Below, one piece after another: positions 1 through 7,844 of a DNA stretch of 64,000 bases (its first letter is position 1; each line of letters begins with the position of its first letter). Source of the stretch: Calidifontibacillus erzurumensis. Lineage in GTDB: Bacteria; Bacillota; Bacilli; Bacillales; Bacillaceae_J. The position numbers and the translations under genes were made by a program. The notes under the pieces were generated by a model. The model did no database searches. It was given only the letters and a program-made list of their open reading frames with translations, and was not told where the DNA came from. The stretch is from the NCBI RefSeq assembly GCF_013303125.1, contig NZ_JABTTE010000001.1:276926-340925 (forward strand), written 5' to 3'.

Positions 1-39
1 GGCACAGTTTTACATGTTGATGGTGGTATTGTCATGTGA
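1..39 (+). CDS. C-terminal end of a short-chain dehydrogenase/reductase (partial)
   Basis: Only the last 12 codons are in the window, ending at a TGA. They read GTVLHVDGGIVM, which resembles the end of FabG-type short-chain dehydrogenases, where a G-x-x-x-x-V-D-G-G segment follows the last beta strand. Nothing else of the protein is visible, so substrate and cofactor cannot be given. A terminator about 85 bases downstream suggests it ends its own transcript, separate from the crotonase gene. Confidence 0.55.
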   Translation, partial: GTVLHVDGGIVM

Positions 40-122
40 AATTAATTATTGAAGAAATTGCTTCAAATAATTTCCCTTAACTCTTACGAAATCGATCAAG
101 AAAGCGGGGAAATTGTAGTAAT

Positions 123-170
123 AAGACCGGAGTTTCTCGGAGTAATCCGAAGAGATTGCGGTCTTTTTTA
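123..170 (+). terminator. Rho-independent terminator
   Basis: AAGACCG (123-129) pairs with CGGTCTT (159-165). A nested inner hairpin (TCGGA/TCCGA) lies between the arms and a T-run follows. It ends the transcript of the partial dehydrogenase gene. Confidence 0.8.
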
Positions 171-456
171 TTAGAATAAAGCCTGTTTCTCAACAAAAAA
201 CTAGCTCGTCTAATGATCTCCTTTTTAATTTTTCATTCTATTAACAAGATGTAATGGAATCTCACTTATCTACTAATGGAAATGGATATAAAGGTGAAAC
301 TACGGTAAAATATCGACTCTAAAGAGTATGGAATTTTTTAATTTTTTGAATAATTTTAAAATTTATCTCCTAAAATACAAAAAATATGGGATAATTTAAC
401 TATATAAATTTTGGAAATCAACCTATCTTAGGTGCTACTAGAGGAGGTATATCATT
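171..456. other. AT-rich intergenic region
   Basis: No coding pattern or RNA motif is recognisable here. It is very AT-rich. A strong Shine-Dalgarno (GAGGAGG, just before the ATG at 457) marks its end. No sigma-A promoter with two good elements stands out, although the crotonase promoter must lie here because a terminator precedes the region. Confidence 0.5.
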
Positions 457-1227
457 ATGAGCAATGTTCTTTATGAAAAACGCGATGGTGTGGCTTATGT
501 TACTCTTAATCGTCCCGAGGCGATGAATGCTATTGATGAGGCCACCAATGCGGAATTGGAGGAAGTGTGGTGCGATTTCCGCAACGACGATGCTGTTGAT
601 GTGGCTATACTCACCGGTAGTGGGCAGGCTTTTTGTGCCGGAGCAGATTTAAAGACCTTTATTCCAAAGTGGGAGAATGCAAACATGCTCGATGTTCGCA
701 AGAATATCCCCAAAGGTTTGGGAGGTGGACTGACTCGTGGGCAGCACCGTCTTTATAAGCCCATTATTGCTGCGATAAACGGCTATGCCATCGGCGCTGG
801 CCTGGAAATCGCTTTAGCCTGTGATATCCGCATTGCTTCCGAAAATGCAAAATTTGGTGTCTTTGAGGTAAGACATGGCTTGCACCAAGGAGATGGTGGT
901 TTAGTCCGCTTAGTAGCTATAGCTGGGATAGGTGTAGCCCTTGATCTCACTCTGACTGGGCGGGAGATTTCAGCTCAGGAGGCGCTTTCTCTAAGACTGG
1001 TTACCCGTGTTGTACCTTCGGAAAATTTGATGCAAGCCGCTGAGGAAACTGCACAAATGATACGGCGTAATAGCCGGAATGCCGTTCAATCCGCAAAGGA
1101 AACCATTTTTGAACTGATTGGGCGCCCACTAGATGACGCGCTGAGATTAGAGGCGCTATACGGTTATTCGAGCCTGGGGGATTTTTCCGATGCGCGTGAG
1201 AGGCTTGCAAAATTTATAAAGAAATAG
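457..1227 (+). CDS. Enoyl-CoA hydratase/isomerase (crotonase) family protein
   Basis: A 256-residue, single-domain crotonase of usual length. The oxyanion-hole segment FCAGADLK (residues 59-66) and the second glycine-rich segment AIGAGLE (111-117) are intact. The first catalytic Glu is present at E137 (FEVRHG). The position matching the second catalytic Glu of rat enoyl-CoA hydratase (Glu164) appears to be Asp163 (ALDL), so ordinary hydratase activity is not certain; isomerase, dehydratase or thioesterase chemistry is possible. A strong GAGGAGG site precedes the ATG. It is monocistronic here, and its base composition looks richer in GC than its flanks. Family confident; substrate unknown. Confidence 0.85.
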   Translation: MSNVLYEKRDGVAYVTLNRPEAMNAIDEATNAELEEVWCDFRNDDAVDVAILTGSGQAFCAGADLKTFIPKWENANMLDVRKNIPKGLGGGLTRGQHRLYKPIIAAINGYAIGAGLEIALACDIRIASENAKFGVFEVRHGLHQGDGGLVRLVAIAGIGVALDLTLTGREISAQEALSLRLVTRVVPSENLMQAAEETAQMIRRNSRNAVQSAKETIFELIGRPLDDALRLEALYGYSSLGDFSDARERLAKFIKK

Positions 1228-1557
1228 ACACGGCTACCGCAATACGGAAATGTTAAGATTACAATAAATCATCAAATTTGAACATGCATGCCCCCGTTAT
1301 GTTTATGATGGTAATAATAATTTGAGCATTTATTAAGATAGGTCTAAACCAATTACCATAAAAGGCCATCAAGCGAAGTGTAGAAGAATGTTAAAAATAC
1401 GAGAAGAGATTTTTTTACGTTTAAAAGCTGTTACCAATGAGCAGAAATACAGGAAAGAGTGAGAGTTGCAGGAACCCTTTTTAGGTGTATACGTGTTTAA
1501 GCGGTGTGAAATAGTATAGTATGACATCACATTTCGATGGAACAAATTTTTTTTAAG
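1228..1557. other. Intergenic region without a convincing gene
   Basis: About 330 AT-rich bases. The only coding-like stretch is a 24-codon ORF at 1388-1462 (starts MLKIREE, ends QKYRKE) without a good ribosome-binding site. It could be a gene remnant but matches nothing I recognise. No terminator hairpin with a T-run was found after the crotonase gene. Confidence 0.4.
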
Positions 1558-1586
1558 TTGAAATGGGAACATATATTCTTTATAAT
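1558..1586 (+). promoter_or_regulatory. Sigma-A promoter of the Y-family polymerase gene
   Basis: TTGAAA at 1558-1563 and a perfect TATAAT at 1581-1586 are separated by 17 bases. Transcription would start near 1593, at the LexA box and 30-odd bases before the ATG at 1626. Confidence 0.8.
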
Positions 1587-1593
1587 TGTTATC

Positions 1594-1607
1594 AGAACAT
1601 AGGTTCT
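1594..1607 (+). promoter_or_regulatory. LexA (DinR) operator
   Basis: AGAACATAGGTTCT contains GAAC-N4-GTTC (1595-1606), the core of the Bacillus LexA/DinR box. It lies right after the -10 element and covers the predicted start site, a classic repressing position. The downstream gene should therefore be SOS-inducible. Confidence 0.85.
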
Positions 1608-1625
1608 TTTTGTGGGGGATGAAAG

Positions 1626-2885
1626 ATGATATCTTATACAAAGATTCCTCATCAGAAAATTTTATGTATAGATATGAAAAGTTTTTTTGCGAGCTGTGCA
1701 GCTGTAAAGCTCGGTTTAGATCCTTTAACTTGCTATTTAGTTGTAGTTGGCGATATCAATCAGCAAGGAAGCATTGTTCTTGCTGCATCACCAAAAATGA
1801 AGTCGGAATTCGGGATTAAAACCGGTAATCGGCTATTCGAAGTTCCGAATGATCCTCGCATTAAAATTGTGGATGCATCCATGGCATCTTTTTTAAAAAC
1901 ATCAACGGATATTACAAAACTTTTTTATCAATTTGTACCGAAAGAATGTATTCATGTGTATAGCATTGATGAAAGTTTTTTGAAAATAGATGGAACTGAG
2001 CGGCTATGGGGAAGTGCTTTGGATACAGCCAGGAAAATACGGGAAGCGATAGCTAAACAATTTCAATTGCCATGTTCCATAGGGATCGGACCGAACATGC
2101 TTATGGCCAAATTATGCCTAGATCTCGAGGCAAAAAAGCGCGGGATTGCTGAATGGACGTACACGGATGTAAAAACAAAACTATGGAATGTCACACCATT
2201 AAGTAAAATGTGGGGCATCGGCCCCCGGTTGGAACGCACATTAAACCGCATGGGAATCATGACCGTCGGGCAACTTGCCAATTATCCGTTGGCGCTGTTA
2301 GAAAAAAAGTTTGGGATTATTGGCAATCAATTGTATTATCACACACATGGCATCGATTTTTCAGAAATAGGCGCTCCTATTTTAAAGGGGCAAGTATCCT
2401 TTGCTAAAGGTCAAATTTTGCTTCGCGATTATGATGATCCGAAAGAAATAAAGCATGTTATATTGGAAATGTGTGAAGAAGTGGCAAGGAGGGCCCGTAC
2501 AGCGAGAAAATGTGGAAGGACCGTTAGTTTAGGGATCGGCTATAGTAAACACGTCGGTGGAGGAGGGTTTTACCGCTCAAAAACGATGGAAGAGCCGACG
2601 AATGTGACAATGGATATTTATCGGACGTGTCTTGAGCTATTTGCAGAAAACTATGCCCACCGGACAGTAAGAAAAATTTCGGTTACGCTGTCAAATGTCA
2701 GTGATGATGATATGTTGCAACTCAGTTTATTTGAAGAAAATAAAGTAAGGGAGCGCGAACTTGGTTATGTGATGGATGCCATTCGCAAGAAACATGGTCC
2801 GAATGCCATTTTGCGCGCGGTCTCTTATACAAAAGCGGGGACGGCGCGCCGACGCAATAAGCTGATTGGAGGTCATCAAGCATAA
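1626..2885 (+). CDS. Y-family translesion DNA polymerase (UvrX/YqjW-like)
   Basis: A 419-residue ImpB/MucB/SamB-family polymerase. The catalytic carboxylates are visible in CIDMKSFF (D16) and SIDES (D115, E116), with SIGIGPNMLMAK (151-162) in the palm/thumb region and a helix-hairpin-helix-like thumb near GIGPRLE (197-203). Near the C-terminus QLSLF (365-369) fits the beta-clamp binding motif, so it probably acts at replication forks. Length and motifs resemble UvrX/YqjW rather than DinB (Pol IV). A LexA-controlled promoter precedes it and no partner gene follows, so it looks like a one-gene SOS unit. The ATG at 1626 has a GGGGGAT-type ribosome-binding site. Confidence 0.9.
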   Translation: MISYTKIPHQKILCIDMKSFFASCAAVKLGLDPLTCYLVVVGDINQQGSIVLAASPKMKSEFGIKTGNRLFEVPNDPRIKIVDASMASFLKTSTDITKLFYQFVPKECIHVYSIDESFLKIDGTERLWGSALDTARKIREAIAKQFQLPCSIGIGPNMLMAKLCLDLEAKKRGIAEWTYTDVKTKLWNVTPLSKMWGIGPRLERTLNRMGIMTVGQLANYPLALLEKKFGIIGNQLYYHTHGIDFSEIGAPILKGQVSFAKGQILLRDYDDPKEIKHVILEMCEEVARRARTARKCGRTVSLGIGYSKHVGGGGFYRSKTMEEPTNVTMDIYRTCLELFAENYAHRTVRKISVTLSNVSDDDMLQLSLFEENKVRERELGYVMDAIRKKHGPNAILRAVSYTKAGTARRRNKLIGGHQA

Positions 2886-2993
2886 AAATAGTGTTAATAT
2901 TCAAAAAAATATTTTTTTATAAAAAAGGATAATACCGTTATCATTTCGAACATATAGATAGGATGTACTTAAGGACAAGGGGAGGAAATGAAA

Positions 2994-4184
2994 TTGACAT
3001 TAAAAGATGTAGTAATTGTAAGTGCAGTAAGAACTCCAATCGGCGCTTTCAGAGGAAGTTTAAAAGATATATCGGCACCGAAACTTGGCTCCATCGTTAT
3101 TAAAGAAGCTTTAAAGCGTGCTGATGTACAAGCTGACCAAGTGGATGAAGTCATCATGGGAAATGTGCTTCAGGCTGGTCTCGGACAAAATCCGGCGCGG
3201 CAATCAGCGATTTTTGCTGGTCTTCTTCAGGAAACACCGGCAATGACCATTAACAAAGTTTGCGGTTCCGGATTAAAAGCGGTTCATTTGGCAACGCAAG
3301 CAATCATGCTAGGGGAAGCAGAAATTGTTGTTGCCGGCGGAATGGAAAATATGAGCCAAGCGCCATATTTATTAAAAGATGCCCGCGATGGATTCCGCAT
3401 GGGAGATCAAAAGGTCATTGACAGCATGATCAATGATGGTTTATGGTGCGCTTTTAACGATTATCATATGGGAATTACAGCCGAAAATCTTTGTGAAAAA
3501 TACAATATTAGCCGCGAAGAACAAGATGAGTTATCTGCTTTAAGCCACGAAAAAGCTCAAGCGGCCATTGAAGCAGGAAAATTTAAAGATGAAATCGTTC
3601 CTGTTGAAATTCCACAGCGGAAAGGCGATCCAATTATTTTTGAAAAAGATGAACATGTAAAGCCAGGCACAACCGTTGAAAAATTGGCAAAGCTGCGCCC
3701 AGCGTTTAAAAAGGACGGTTCTGTTACTGCAGGGAATGCTTCCGGTATAAATGATGGTGCTGCTGCTCTTGTTTTAATGAGCAGGGAAAAAGCAGAACAG
3801 TTAGGATTAAAACCATTAGCGCTCATTCGCGGCAATGCCAGCGCTGGTGTAGACCCAAGCATTATGGGAATCGGACCGGTACAAGCTGTAAAAAAAGTGT
3901 TAGAAAAAACAGGCTTATCGTTAAGCGACATCAACTTAATTGAAGCGAATGAAGCTTTCGCAGCGCAAACAATTGCTGTCGATCGCGAACTGGGATTCAA
4001 TAAAGAGATCTTGAATGTAAACGGAGGGGCAATTGCTCTTGGTCATCCGATTGGTGCTAGCGGAGCAAGAATACTCGTAACACTAGTCCATGAATTAAAA
4101 CGCCGCGCAGGTCGCTATGGCTTGGCAACATTATGCATTGGCGGAGGACAAGGTGTTGCTACAATCATTGAAAATATAGAATAA
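2994..4184 (+). CDS. Acetyl-CoA C-acetyltransferase (thiolase)
   Basis: Biosynthetic-type thiolase of about 396 residues, condensing two acetyl-CoA to acetoacetyl-CoA or cleaving 3-ketoacyl-CoA. Numbered from the upstream ATG, the nucleophilic Cys is C92 (VCGSGLK), the catalytic His is H353 (GHPIGASG) and the second Cys is C383 (CIGGGQG), all intact, plus the NEAFAAQ motif. The GGAGG at 2981-2985 is 8 bases from a TTG at 2994 but only 2 from the ATG at 2988, so TTG is the likelier start; the ATG would add two residues. It stands alone, without hydroxyacyl-CoA dehydrogenase or transferase neighbours, so the pathway (fatty-acid oxidation or ketone-body type) is open. Confidence 0.93.
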   Translation: MTLKDVVIVSAVRTPIGAFRGSLKDISAPKLGSIVIKEALKRADVQADQVDEVIMGNVLQAGLGQNPARQSAIFAGLLQETPAMTINKVCGSGLKAVHLATQAIMLGEAEIVVAGGMENMSQAPYLLKDARDGFRMGDQKVIDSMINDGLWCAFNDYHMGITAENLCEKYNISREEQDELSALSHEKAQAAIEAGKFKDEIVPVEIPQRKGDPIIFEKDEHVKPGTTVEKLAKLRPAFKKDGSVTAGNASGINDGAAALVLMSREKAEQLGLKPLALIRGNASAGVDPSIMGIGPVQAVKKVLEKTGLSLSDINLIEANEAFAAQTIAVDRELGFNKEILNVNGGAIALGHPIGASGARILVTLVHELKRRAGRYGLATLCIGGGQGVATIIENIE

Positions 4185-4227
4185 ACGAGTCTGTCCATGA
4201 TATAATTTGCCATAGAGGTGATGACCG

Positions 4228-4482
4228 ATGGCAAAAAAGAAAGTACAAAACAAAAAGGCTGCAAAAGTGCAGCAAGAAGATCGACTAAGTGTCCTTGACC
4301 ATTTAGATCAGCATGTACTTGCTAAATTAAAAGAAAAACAACAGAAATTGGCACTCGAAGCGAAAAGACAACAAGAATTGGAAGAGGAACGAAAGCGACA
4401 AGAACGAAAACAGCGCGAAAAAAATAAATCGTTTGCAGAACTGTTAGAAGAAAGCAATTTAGATTGGAAAAAGTTTAAATAA
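4228..4482 (+). CDS. yqkK: YqkK-like small charged protein (DUF3886)
   Basis: An 84-residue, highly charged protein. Its middle is a Lys/Glu/Gln/Arg-rich helix (about residues 28-65) likely to form a coiled coil. The C-terminal motif SFAELLEESNLDWKKFK resembles the end of B. subtilis YqkK. No signal peptide or membrane segment is seen. The function is unknown. GAGGTGATG precedes the ATG at good spacing. It follows the thiolase by 43 bases and may be cotranscribed with it. Confidence 0.75.
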   Translation: MAKKKVQNKKAAKVQQEDRLSVLDHLDQHVLAKLKEKQQKLALEAKRQQELEEERKRQERKQREKNKSFAELLEESNLDWKKFK

Positions 4483-4548
4483 AGTAATTGGCTCACAATG
4501 GTAAATAACGATGTTTTTTCTTATTTCTTTAATCCTTTAATAAAGTAT

Positions 4549-4576
4549 AAAAAGACGGGGAAGTTCCCGTCTTTTT
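4549..4576. terminator. Bidirectional Rho-independent terminator
   Basis: AAAAGACGGG pairs with CCCGTCTTTT around a short loop, with A and T tracts on both sides. It serves the plus-strand yqkK and the convergent minus-strand oxidoreductase. Confidence 0.85.
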
Positions 4577-4593
4577 AGTTCCATTTGAATTTC

Positions 4594-5154
4594 TTATTTA
4601 AGTACGTCATGGTCAACATAACGTTCGCCATTTAATTCACTGATGATATTAATGGCAACTTTGGCGCCATCGCCTGCTGTAATGATTGTATGTAAGCTTG
4701 CACCAGCAATAGCCCCTGCTGCCCATACTCCTTCAATATTTGTTTTGCCGTTCTGATCAACTTTGACAATTGACTTCACTCGCGGCTCTGTACCAGGAAT
4801 AATTGTGAGCCCTGCTTTTTCAGCAACATCAATCATTAAGCCGGTTGCTAAAATAACATGTTTAGCCTGATATGTTTGATTTTCTGTTTCTACAGTGACA
4901 CCTTCATCAGTTTTTACAATATTTACAGCAGTTTCGTTAATGATTTCAGCTCCAAACTTAGCGGCTTGTTTTTTACCAAGTTCGATAAGATCTGGGCCGG
5001 ACATTTCCATTACCCCATAATGGTTTTCCATCCAAGCTCTTTTCGTAATACTCTTATCATTATCAATAACTAATGTTTTCTTGCCAGCTTTTGCAGCGAA
5101 TAAAGCGGCACTTGCACCAGCTGATCCTGCACCGATTACAATAATATCGTACAT
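4594..5154 (-). CDS. Half-size FAD-dependent oxidoreductase (thioredoxin reductase-like fold)
   Basis: At 186 residues this contains only an FAD-binding domain. The N-terminal GAGSAG dinucleotide motif (residues 8-13) is followed by IDND at the end of the second strand, an ATG motif (VILATGLM), and a C-terminal GVWAAGAIAGA segment like the FAD-contacting motif of thioredoxin reductases. The inserted NAD(P)H domain and the CxxC redox pair are absent, so it cannot be a conventional thioredoxin reductase; a partner protein may reduce it. The ORF is intact with a GGGGGAATG ribosome-binding site, so it looks like a functional short form, not a broken gene. Substrate unknown. Confidence 0.75.
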   Translation of the reverse strand: MYDIIVIGAGSAGASAALFAAKAGKKTLVIDNDKSITKRAWMENHYGVMEMSGPDLIELGKKQAAKFGAEIINETAVNIVKTDEGVTVETENQTYQAKHVILATGLMIDVAEKAGLTIIPGTEPRVKSIVKVDQNGKTNIEGVWAAGAIAGASLHTIITAGDGAKVAINIISELNGERYVDHDVLK

Positions 5155-5247
5155 GAGTCATTCCCCCATTATAAAAAATTTTATTATCCATTATCATCAT
5201 AAATAAAATCATTGCTAGTGTAAAATAACTTGCCCCAAATATACATA

Positions 5248-5336
5248 AAGAAAGCCGCCTCAAAGATTTACAGACACTACAACTAAATAGCAAATGGCTT
5301 TAGAATAGCGTCGGTAATTTTTGAGACAGCTTTCTT
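5248..5336 (-). terminator. 89-base hairpin just after csp, probable terminator
   Basis: A 17-bp stem (5248-5264 with 5320-5336, two G-U pairs) encloses nested pairings such as GACGCTA/TAGTGTC and CTAAA/TTTAG, so nearly the whole segment can fold into one rod. It begins one base after the csp stop codon on the minus strand and is followed there by TTTCTTTAT. Terminator is the simplest reading, but the length is unusual. Confidence 0.6.
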
Positions 5337-5337
5337 A

Positions 5338-5538
5338 TTAAACTTTATGTACGTTTACAGCTTGAGGACCTCTTGCGCCGTTTTCAATTTCGAATGTTAC
5401 GGCTTGGCCTTCTTCTAAGGTTTTAAAGCCTTCTTCCTGTATAGCTGAATAGTGAACAAAGACATCTTCACCGCCTTCACGTTCAATAAATCCGAAGCCT
5501 TTTTCACTGTTAAACCATTTTACTTTCCCGTGTTCCAT
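5338..5538 (-). CDS. csp: Cold-shock protein (CspB/CspC family)
   Basis: A 66-residue single cold-shock domain. RNP1 is seen as KGFGFIE and RNP2 as VFVHYSAI, the surface that binds single-stranded RNA and DNA. It should act in the cytoplasm as an RNA chaperone in cold adaptation and stationary phase. AGGAGG lies upstream of the ATG on the minus strand, after an intergenic leader of up to about 170 bases, in keeping with the long 5' UTRs of csp genes. Which B. subtilis paralogue (B, C or D) it matches is not clear. Confidence 0.95.
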   Translation of the reverse strand: MEHGKVKWFNSEKGFGFIEREGGEDVFVHYSAIQEEGFKTLEEGQAVTFEIENGARGPQAVNVHKV

Positions 5539-5751
5539 TGATAATTTTCCTCCTAAAATGATTTTGCTTTCTTAGTATGTCCAGTTAAAATTTTTTCAAA
5601 CCAAAATTCTTAAGTTTTTACAACATACCCTAGAATGCCCCTCATTTCAACGAGGAGTCAATCAGTTGTATAAAGTTTCGAATATTGCCTGATTAATTCT
5701 CATAAAAATGATATGAACAGCAATGTATTTGGATATGAGGAGGTTTCTTCA

Positions 5752-6942
5752 TTGGATATTGTTGTAAGAAGGGGCGATACTTATTGGTATTATAGTCAAC
5801 TGTTCCAGCTGCCGCTTCGCTTAATTCTTGATTCGAATCCTACGATACCCGCGAACCAACTGAGGGTAGGGCAAATTGTTAAAATTCCAGGTTTTGTCAC
5901 AACAAATTATCAAATAAAAGCGGGCGATACATTATGGGCAATTGCTAGAAGCCGGAATTTGCCTATCGATAGCTTGTTATTAGTAAACCCAAATATAAAT
6001 CCACAGCAATTACGGATCGGTCAAACGATTAAAGTGCCACTAAGGATTATTTGGCGCGTAGTCGACGGAAAAAGAAATTATGATTACAATTTGATGATGG
6101 ATCACCTTACCCGTTTGAAAAGTATATATCCTTTTGTTAGAATCCCTTCCATTGGCAATTCAGTATTAGGAAAAGCGATACCAGAAGTGAATATCGGCAT
6201 GGGTGGAAAAAAAGTCCACTTTAATGGTTCTTTCCACGCAAATGAATGGATTACAACTCCAGTAATTATGACATTTTTGAATGACTATTTGCTTGCTCTC
6301 ACGAACCAAACTCCGATACGTGGTTTAAACATGTACCCTTTTTATGAACAAGTGGCGCTGTCGATTGTACCGATGGTGAATCCGGATGGAGTCGATTTAG
6401 TATTGAACGGTCCACCAAATGTAGAACCATGGCGGAACCGGGTTGTAGCAATAAATAAAGGAAGCCGCAATTTTTCAGGCTGGAAAGCTAATATCCGAGG
6501 TGTTGATTTAAATAATCAATTTCCTGCCCGTTGGGAAATTGAAGCAGCGAGAAAAGTAAAGGAACCATCTCCTAGAGATTACCCGGGTGAACGACCGCTC
6601 TCTGAGCCGGAAGCAATTGCTATGGCACAGCTGACAAGAAGAAAAGATTTCAATCGGGTGCTAGCATTCCATACCCAAGGTAAAGTAATTTATTGGGGCT
6701 TTGAAAATTTAGAACCGAAAGAATCAGAAACGTTAGCCAATGAATTTGCAAGGGTAAGCGGCTATGAGCCGATTCGGACGGTAGACAGCTATGCTGGCTA
6801 TAAAGATTGGTTTATTCAAGAATGGCGGCGTCCTGGTTTTACGATAGAACTCGGTAGAGGTGTAAACCCGCTGCCAGTTGCTCAATTTGATGAAATTTAT
6901 CAAGAAGCATTGGGAATTTTCCTTGCTAGCCTTTATATGTAA
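5752..6942 (+). CDS. Gamma-D-glutamyl-meso-diaminopimelate peptidase (LysM + M14 peptidase)
   Basis: A 396-residue wall peptidase with two LysM repeats (about residues 3-46 and 52-96) binding peptidoglycan, then an M14 zinc carboxypeptidase domain. Zinc ligands are H162 and E165 (HANE) and H307 (AFHTQG); the general-base Glu is E366 (TIELGRG). It resembles endopeptidase I of Lysinibacillus sphaericus and YqgT of B. subtilis, which cut the gamma-D-Glu-diaminopimelate bond of stem peptides during sporulation or wall turnover. No signal peptide is visible, as in those enzymes. TGAGGAGG (5736-5743) sits 8 bases before a TTG at 5752; an in-frame ATG at 5713 lacks a ribosome-binding site, so TTG is chosen. 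Confidence 0.88.
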   Translation: MDIVVRRGDTYWYYSQLFQLPLRLILDSNPTIPANQLRVGQIVKIPGFVTTNYQIKAGDTLWAIARSRNLPIDSLLLVNPNINPQQLRIGQTIKVPLRIIWRVVDGKRNYDYNLMMDHLTRLKSIYPFVRIPSIGNSVLGKAIPEVNIGMGGKKVHFNGSFHANEWITTPVIMTFLNDYLLALTNQTPIRGLNMYPFYEQVALSIVPMVNPDGVDLVLNGPPNVEPWRNRVVAINKGSRNFSGWKANIRGVDLNNQFPARWEIEAARKVKEPSPRDYPGERPLSEPEAIAMAQLTRRKDFNRVLAFHTQGKVIYWGFENLEPKESETLANEFARVSGYEPIRTVDSYAGYKDWFIQEWRRPGFTIELGRGVNPLPVAQFDEIYQEALGIFLASLYM

Positions 6943-6945
6943 AAT

Positions 6946-6996
6946 AAGCTGTCTTGCGTGTGTAAAGCACACATGTAAGGCGGTTTCTATTTTTTA
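6946..6996 (+). terminator. Terminator of the M14 peptidase gene
   Basis: A long hairpin centred on GTGTGTAAAGCACAC, with additional G-U-containing pairs toward AAGCTGTC/GGCGGTTT, followed by TTTCTATTTTTT. Its T-run overlaps the 3' end of the convergent mciZ-like gene. Confidence 0.75.
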
Positions 6997-7193
6997 GACG
7001 GAAAAAATAAATAATATTGCATCCGTTTAGGCACTTTATTGATAGAAGGTGTTATTTCTGTATAAGTGCATTGATTTTTTTCAATTAATTCTTTAACAGT
7101 TGTGAAATATTGACGGTATTTATAAAGCATGAACCGAATATCTTTCGCTTTACCAGCCATTTTAAAACAATTATTTTGCACATATATTTTCAT
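6987..7193 (-). CDS. mciZ: MciZ-like FtsZ assembly inhibitor with a C-terminal extension
   Basis: A 68-residue ORF on the minus strand just upstream of nudF. Its first ~40 residues follow the pattern of B. subtilis MciZ, a 40-residue mother-cell peptide that caps FtsZ filaments during sporulation: M-K start, then GKAKDIRFMLYKY, an aromatic (YF) and VKELI near position 33-37. The remaining ~28 residues are an extension with no known counterpart, and the stop lies in the T-run of the opposing terminator. AAAGGGG precedes the ATG. A CATACAAA resembling a sigma-E -10 element lies upstream, but no fitting -35 was found. Homology is by eye and should be treated as probable. Confidence 0.65.
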   Translation of the reverse strand: MKIYVQNNCFKMAGKAKDIRFMLYKYRQYFTTVKELIEKNQCTYTEITPSINKVPKRMQYYLFFPSKK

Positions 7194-7292
7194 ATTATAA
7201 ACCCCTTTTCTATAGTTGGTAGAGTTATGATAACTTTTGTATGGTAGACTTTATGATAGATTGTTGAATAATAGAACAAGGAGTTGAAAAAA

Positions 7293-7844
7293 ATGGATCA
7301 TTTATGGGAAAAAACTTTGTCATCACAGGAGATTTTCAAAGGGAAAATTATAGAGGTAAGAGTAGAAGAAGTAGAATTGCCAAATGGACAGAAAAGTAAT
7401 CGGGAAATTGTGAAACATCCTGGGGCGGTGGCCATTATTACATTGACAAGTGAGAATAAATTACTACTCGTCCGTCAATATCGAAAACCTCTTGACCGAG
7501 TGATTTATGAAATTCCTGCCGGAAAACTTGAGCCTGGGGAAAATCCGTTAGATTGCGCTAAAAGAGAATTGGAAGAGGAAACAGGTTGCACCTCCGCATC
7601 GCTCATTCATATCCAATCCTTTTATACTTCCCCTGGTTTTGCCGATGAAATTATCCATATCTATTATGCGGATCAACTCGTAAAACAAGCGAATGGACCA
7701 GGTCTAGATCAAGATGAATTTTTAGATTTGGTGGAAGTAACGCTTGAAGAAGCACACCAATTAATAAAAGAACAGAAAATATATGATGCAAAAACAGTAT
7801 TTGCTGTTCAATATCTACAGTTGAAAAAGTATGGGGAGCTCTAA
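7293..7844 (+). CDS. nudF: ADP-ribose pyrophosphatase (Nudix hydrolase)
   Basis: A 183-residue Nudix hydrolase cleaving ADP-ribose to AMP and ribose-5-phosphate. The Nudix box is complete at residues 77-99, with the REL-EEE-TG core that binds Mg. An ADP-ribose pyrophosphatase-type N-terminal strand region precedes it. Start choice: AAGGAG at 7278-7283 is 9 bases from the ATG at 7293 but directly abuts an in-frame TTG at 7284, so the ATG is used. The stop overlaps the start of the following nuclease gene (TAATG), implying translational coupling. Confidence 0.93.
   Translation: MDHLWEKTLSSQEIFKGKIIEVRVEEVELPNGQKSNREIVKHPGAVAIITLTSENKLLLVRQYRKPLDRVIYEIPAGKLEPGENPLDCAKRELEEETGCTSASLIHIQSFYTSPGFADEIIHIYYADQLVKQANGPGLDQDEFLDLVEVTLEEAHQLIKEQKIYDAKTVFAVQYLQLKKYGEL

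Noticed and set aside
1..1227. Possible mobile element or genomic island at the window start
   Set aside because: Compositional shift is only an impression; no integrase, transposase, direct repeat or tRNA is visible.
1369..1641. 90-codon minus-strand ORF across the LexA-box promoter
   Set aside because: It covers a clear promoter and operator, and its Ser/Tyr/Phe/Lys-rich product looks random.
5063..5293. 76-codon minus-strand ORF running into the oxidoreductase gene
   Set aside because: It covers the csp hairpin and uses a frame different from the GAGSAG-containing protein; considered as a frameshifted N-terminus but the oxidoreductase already begins at its natural start.
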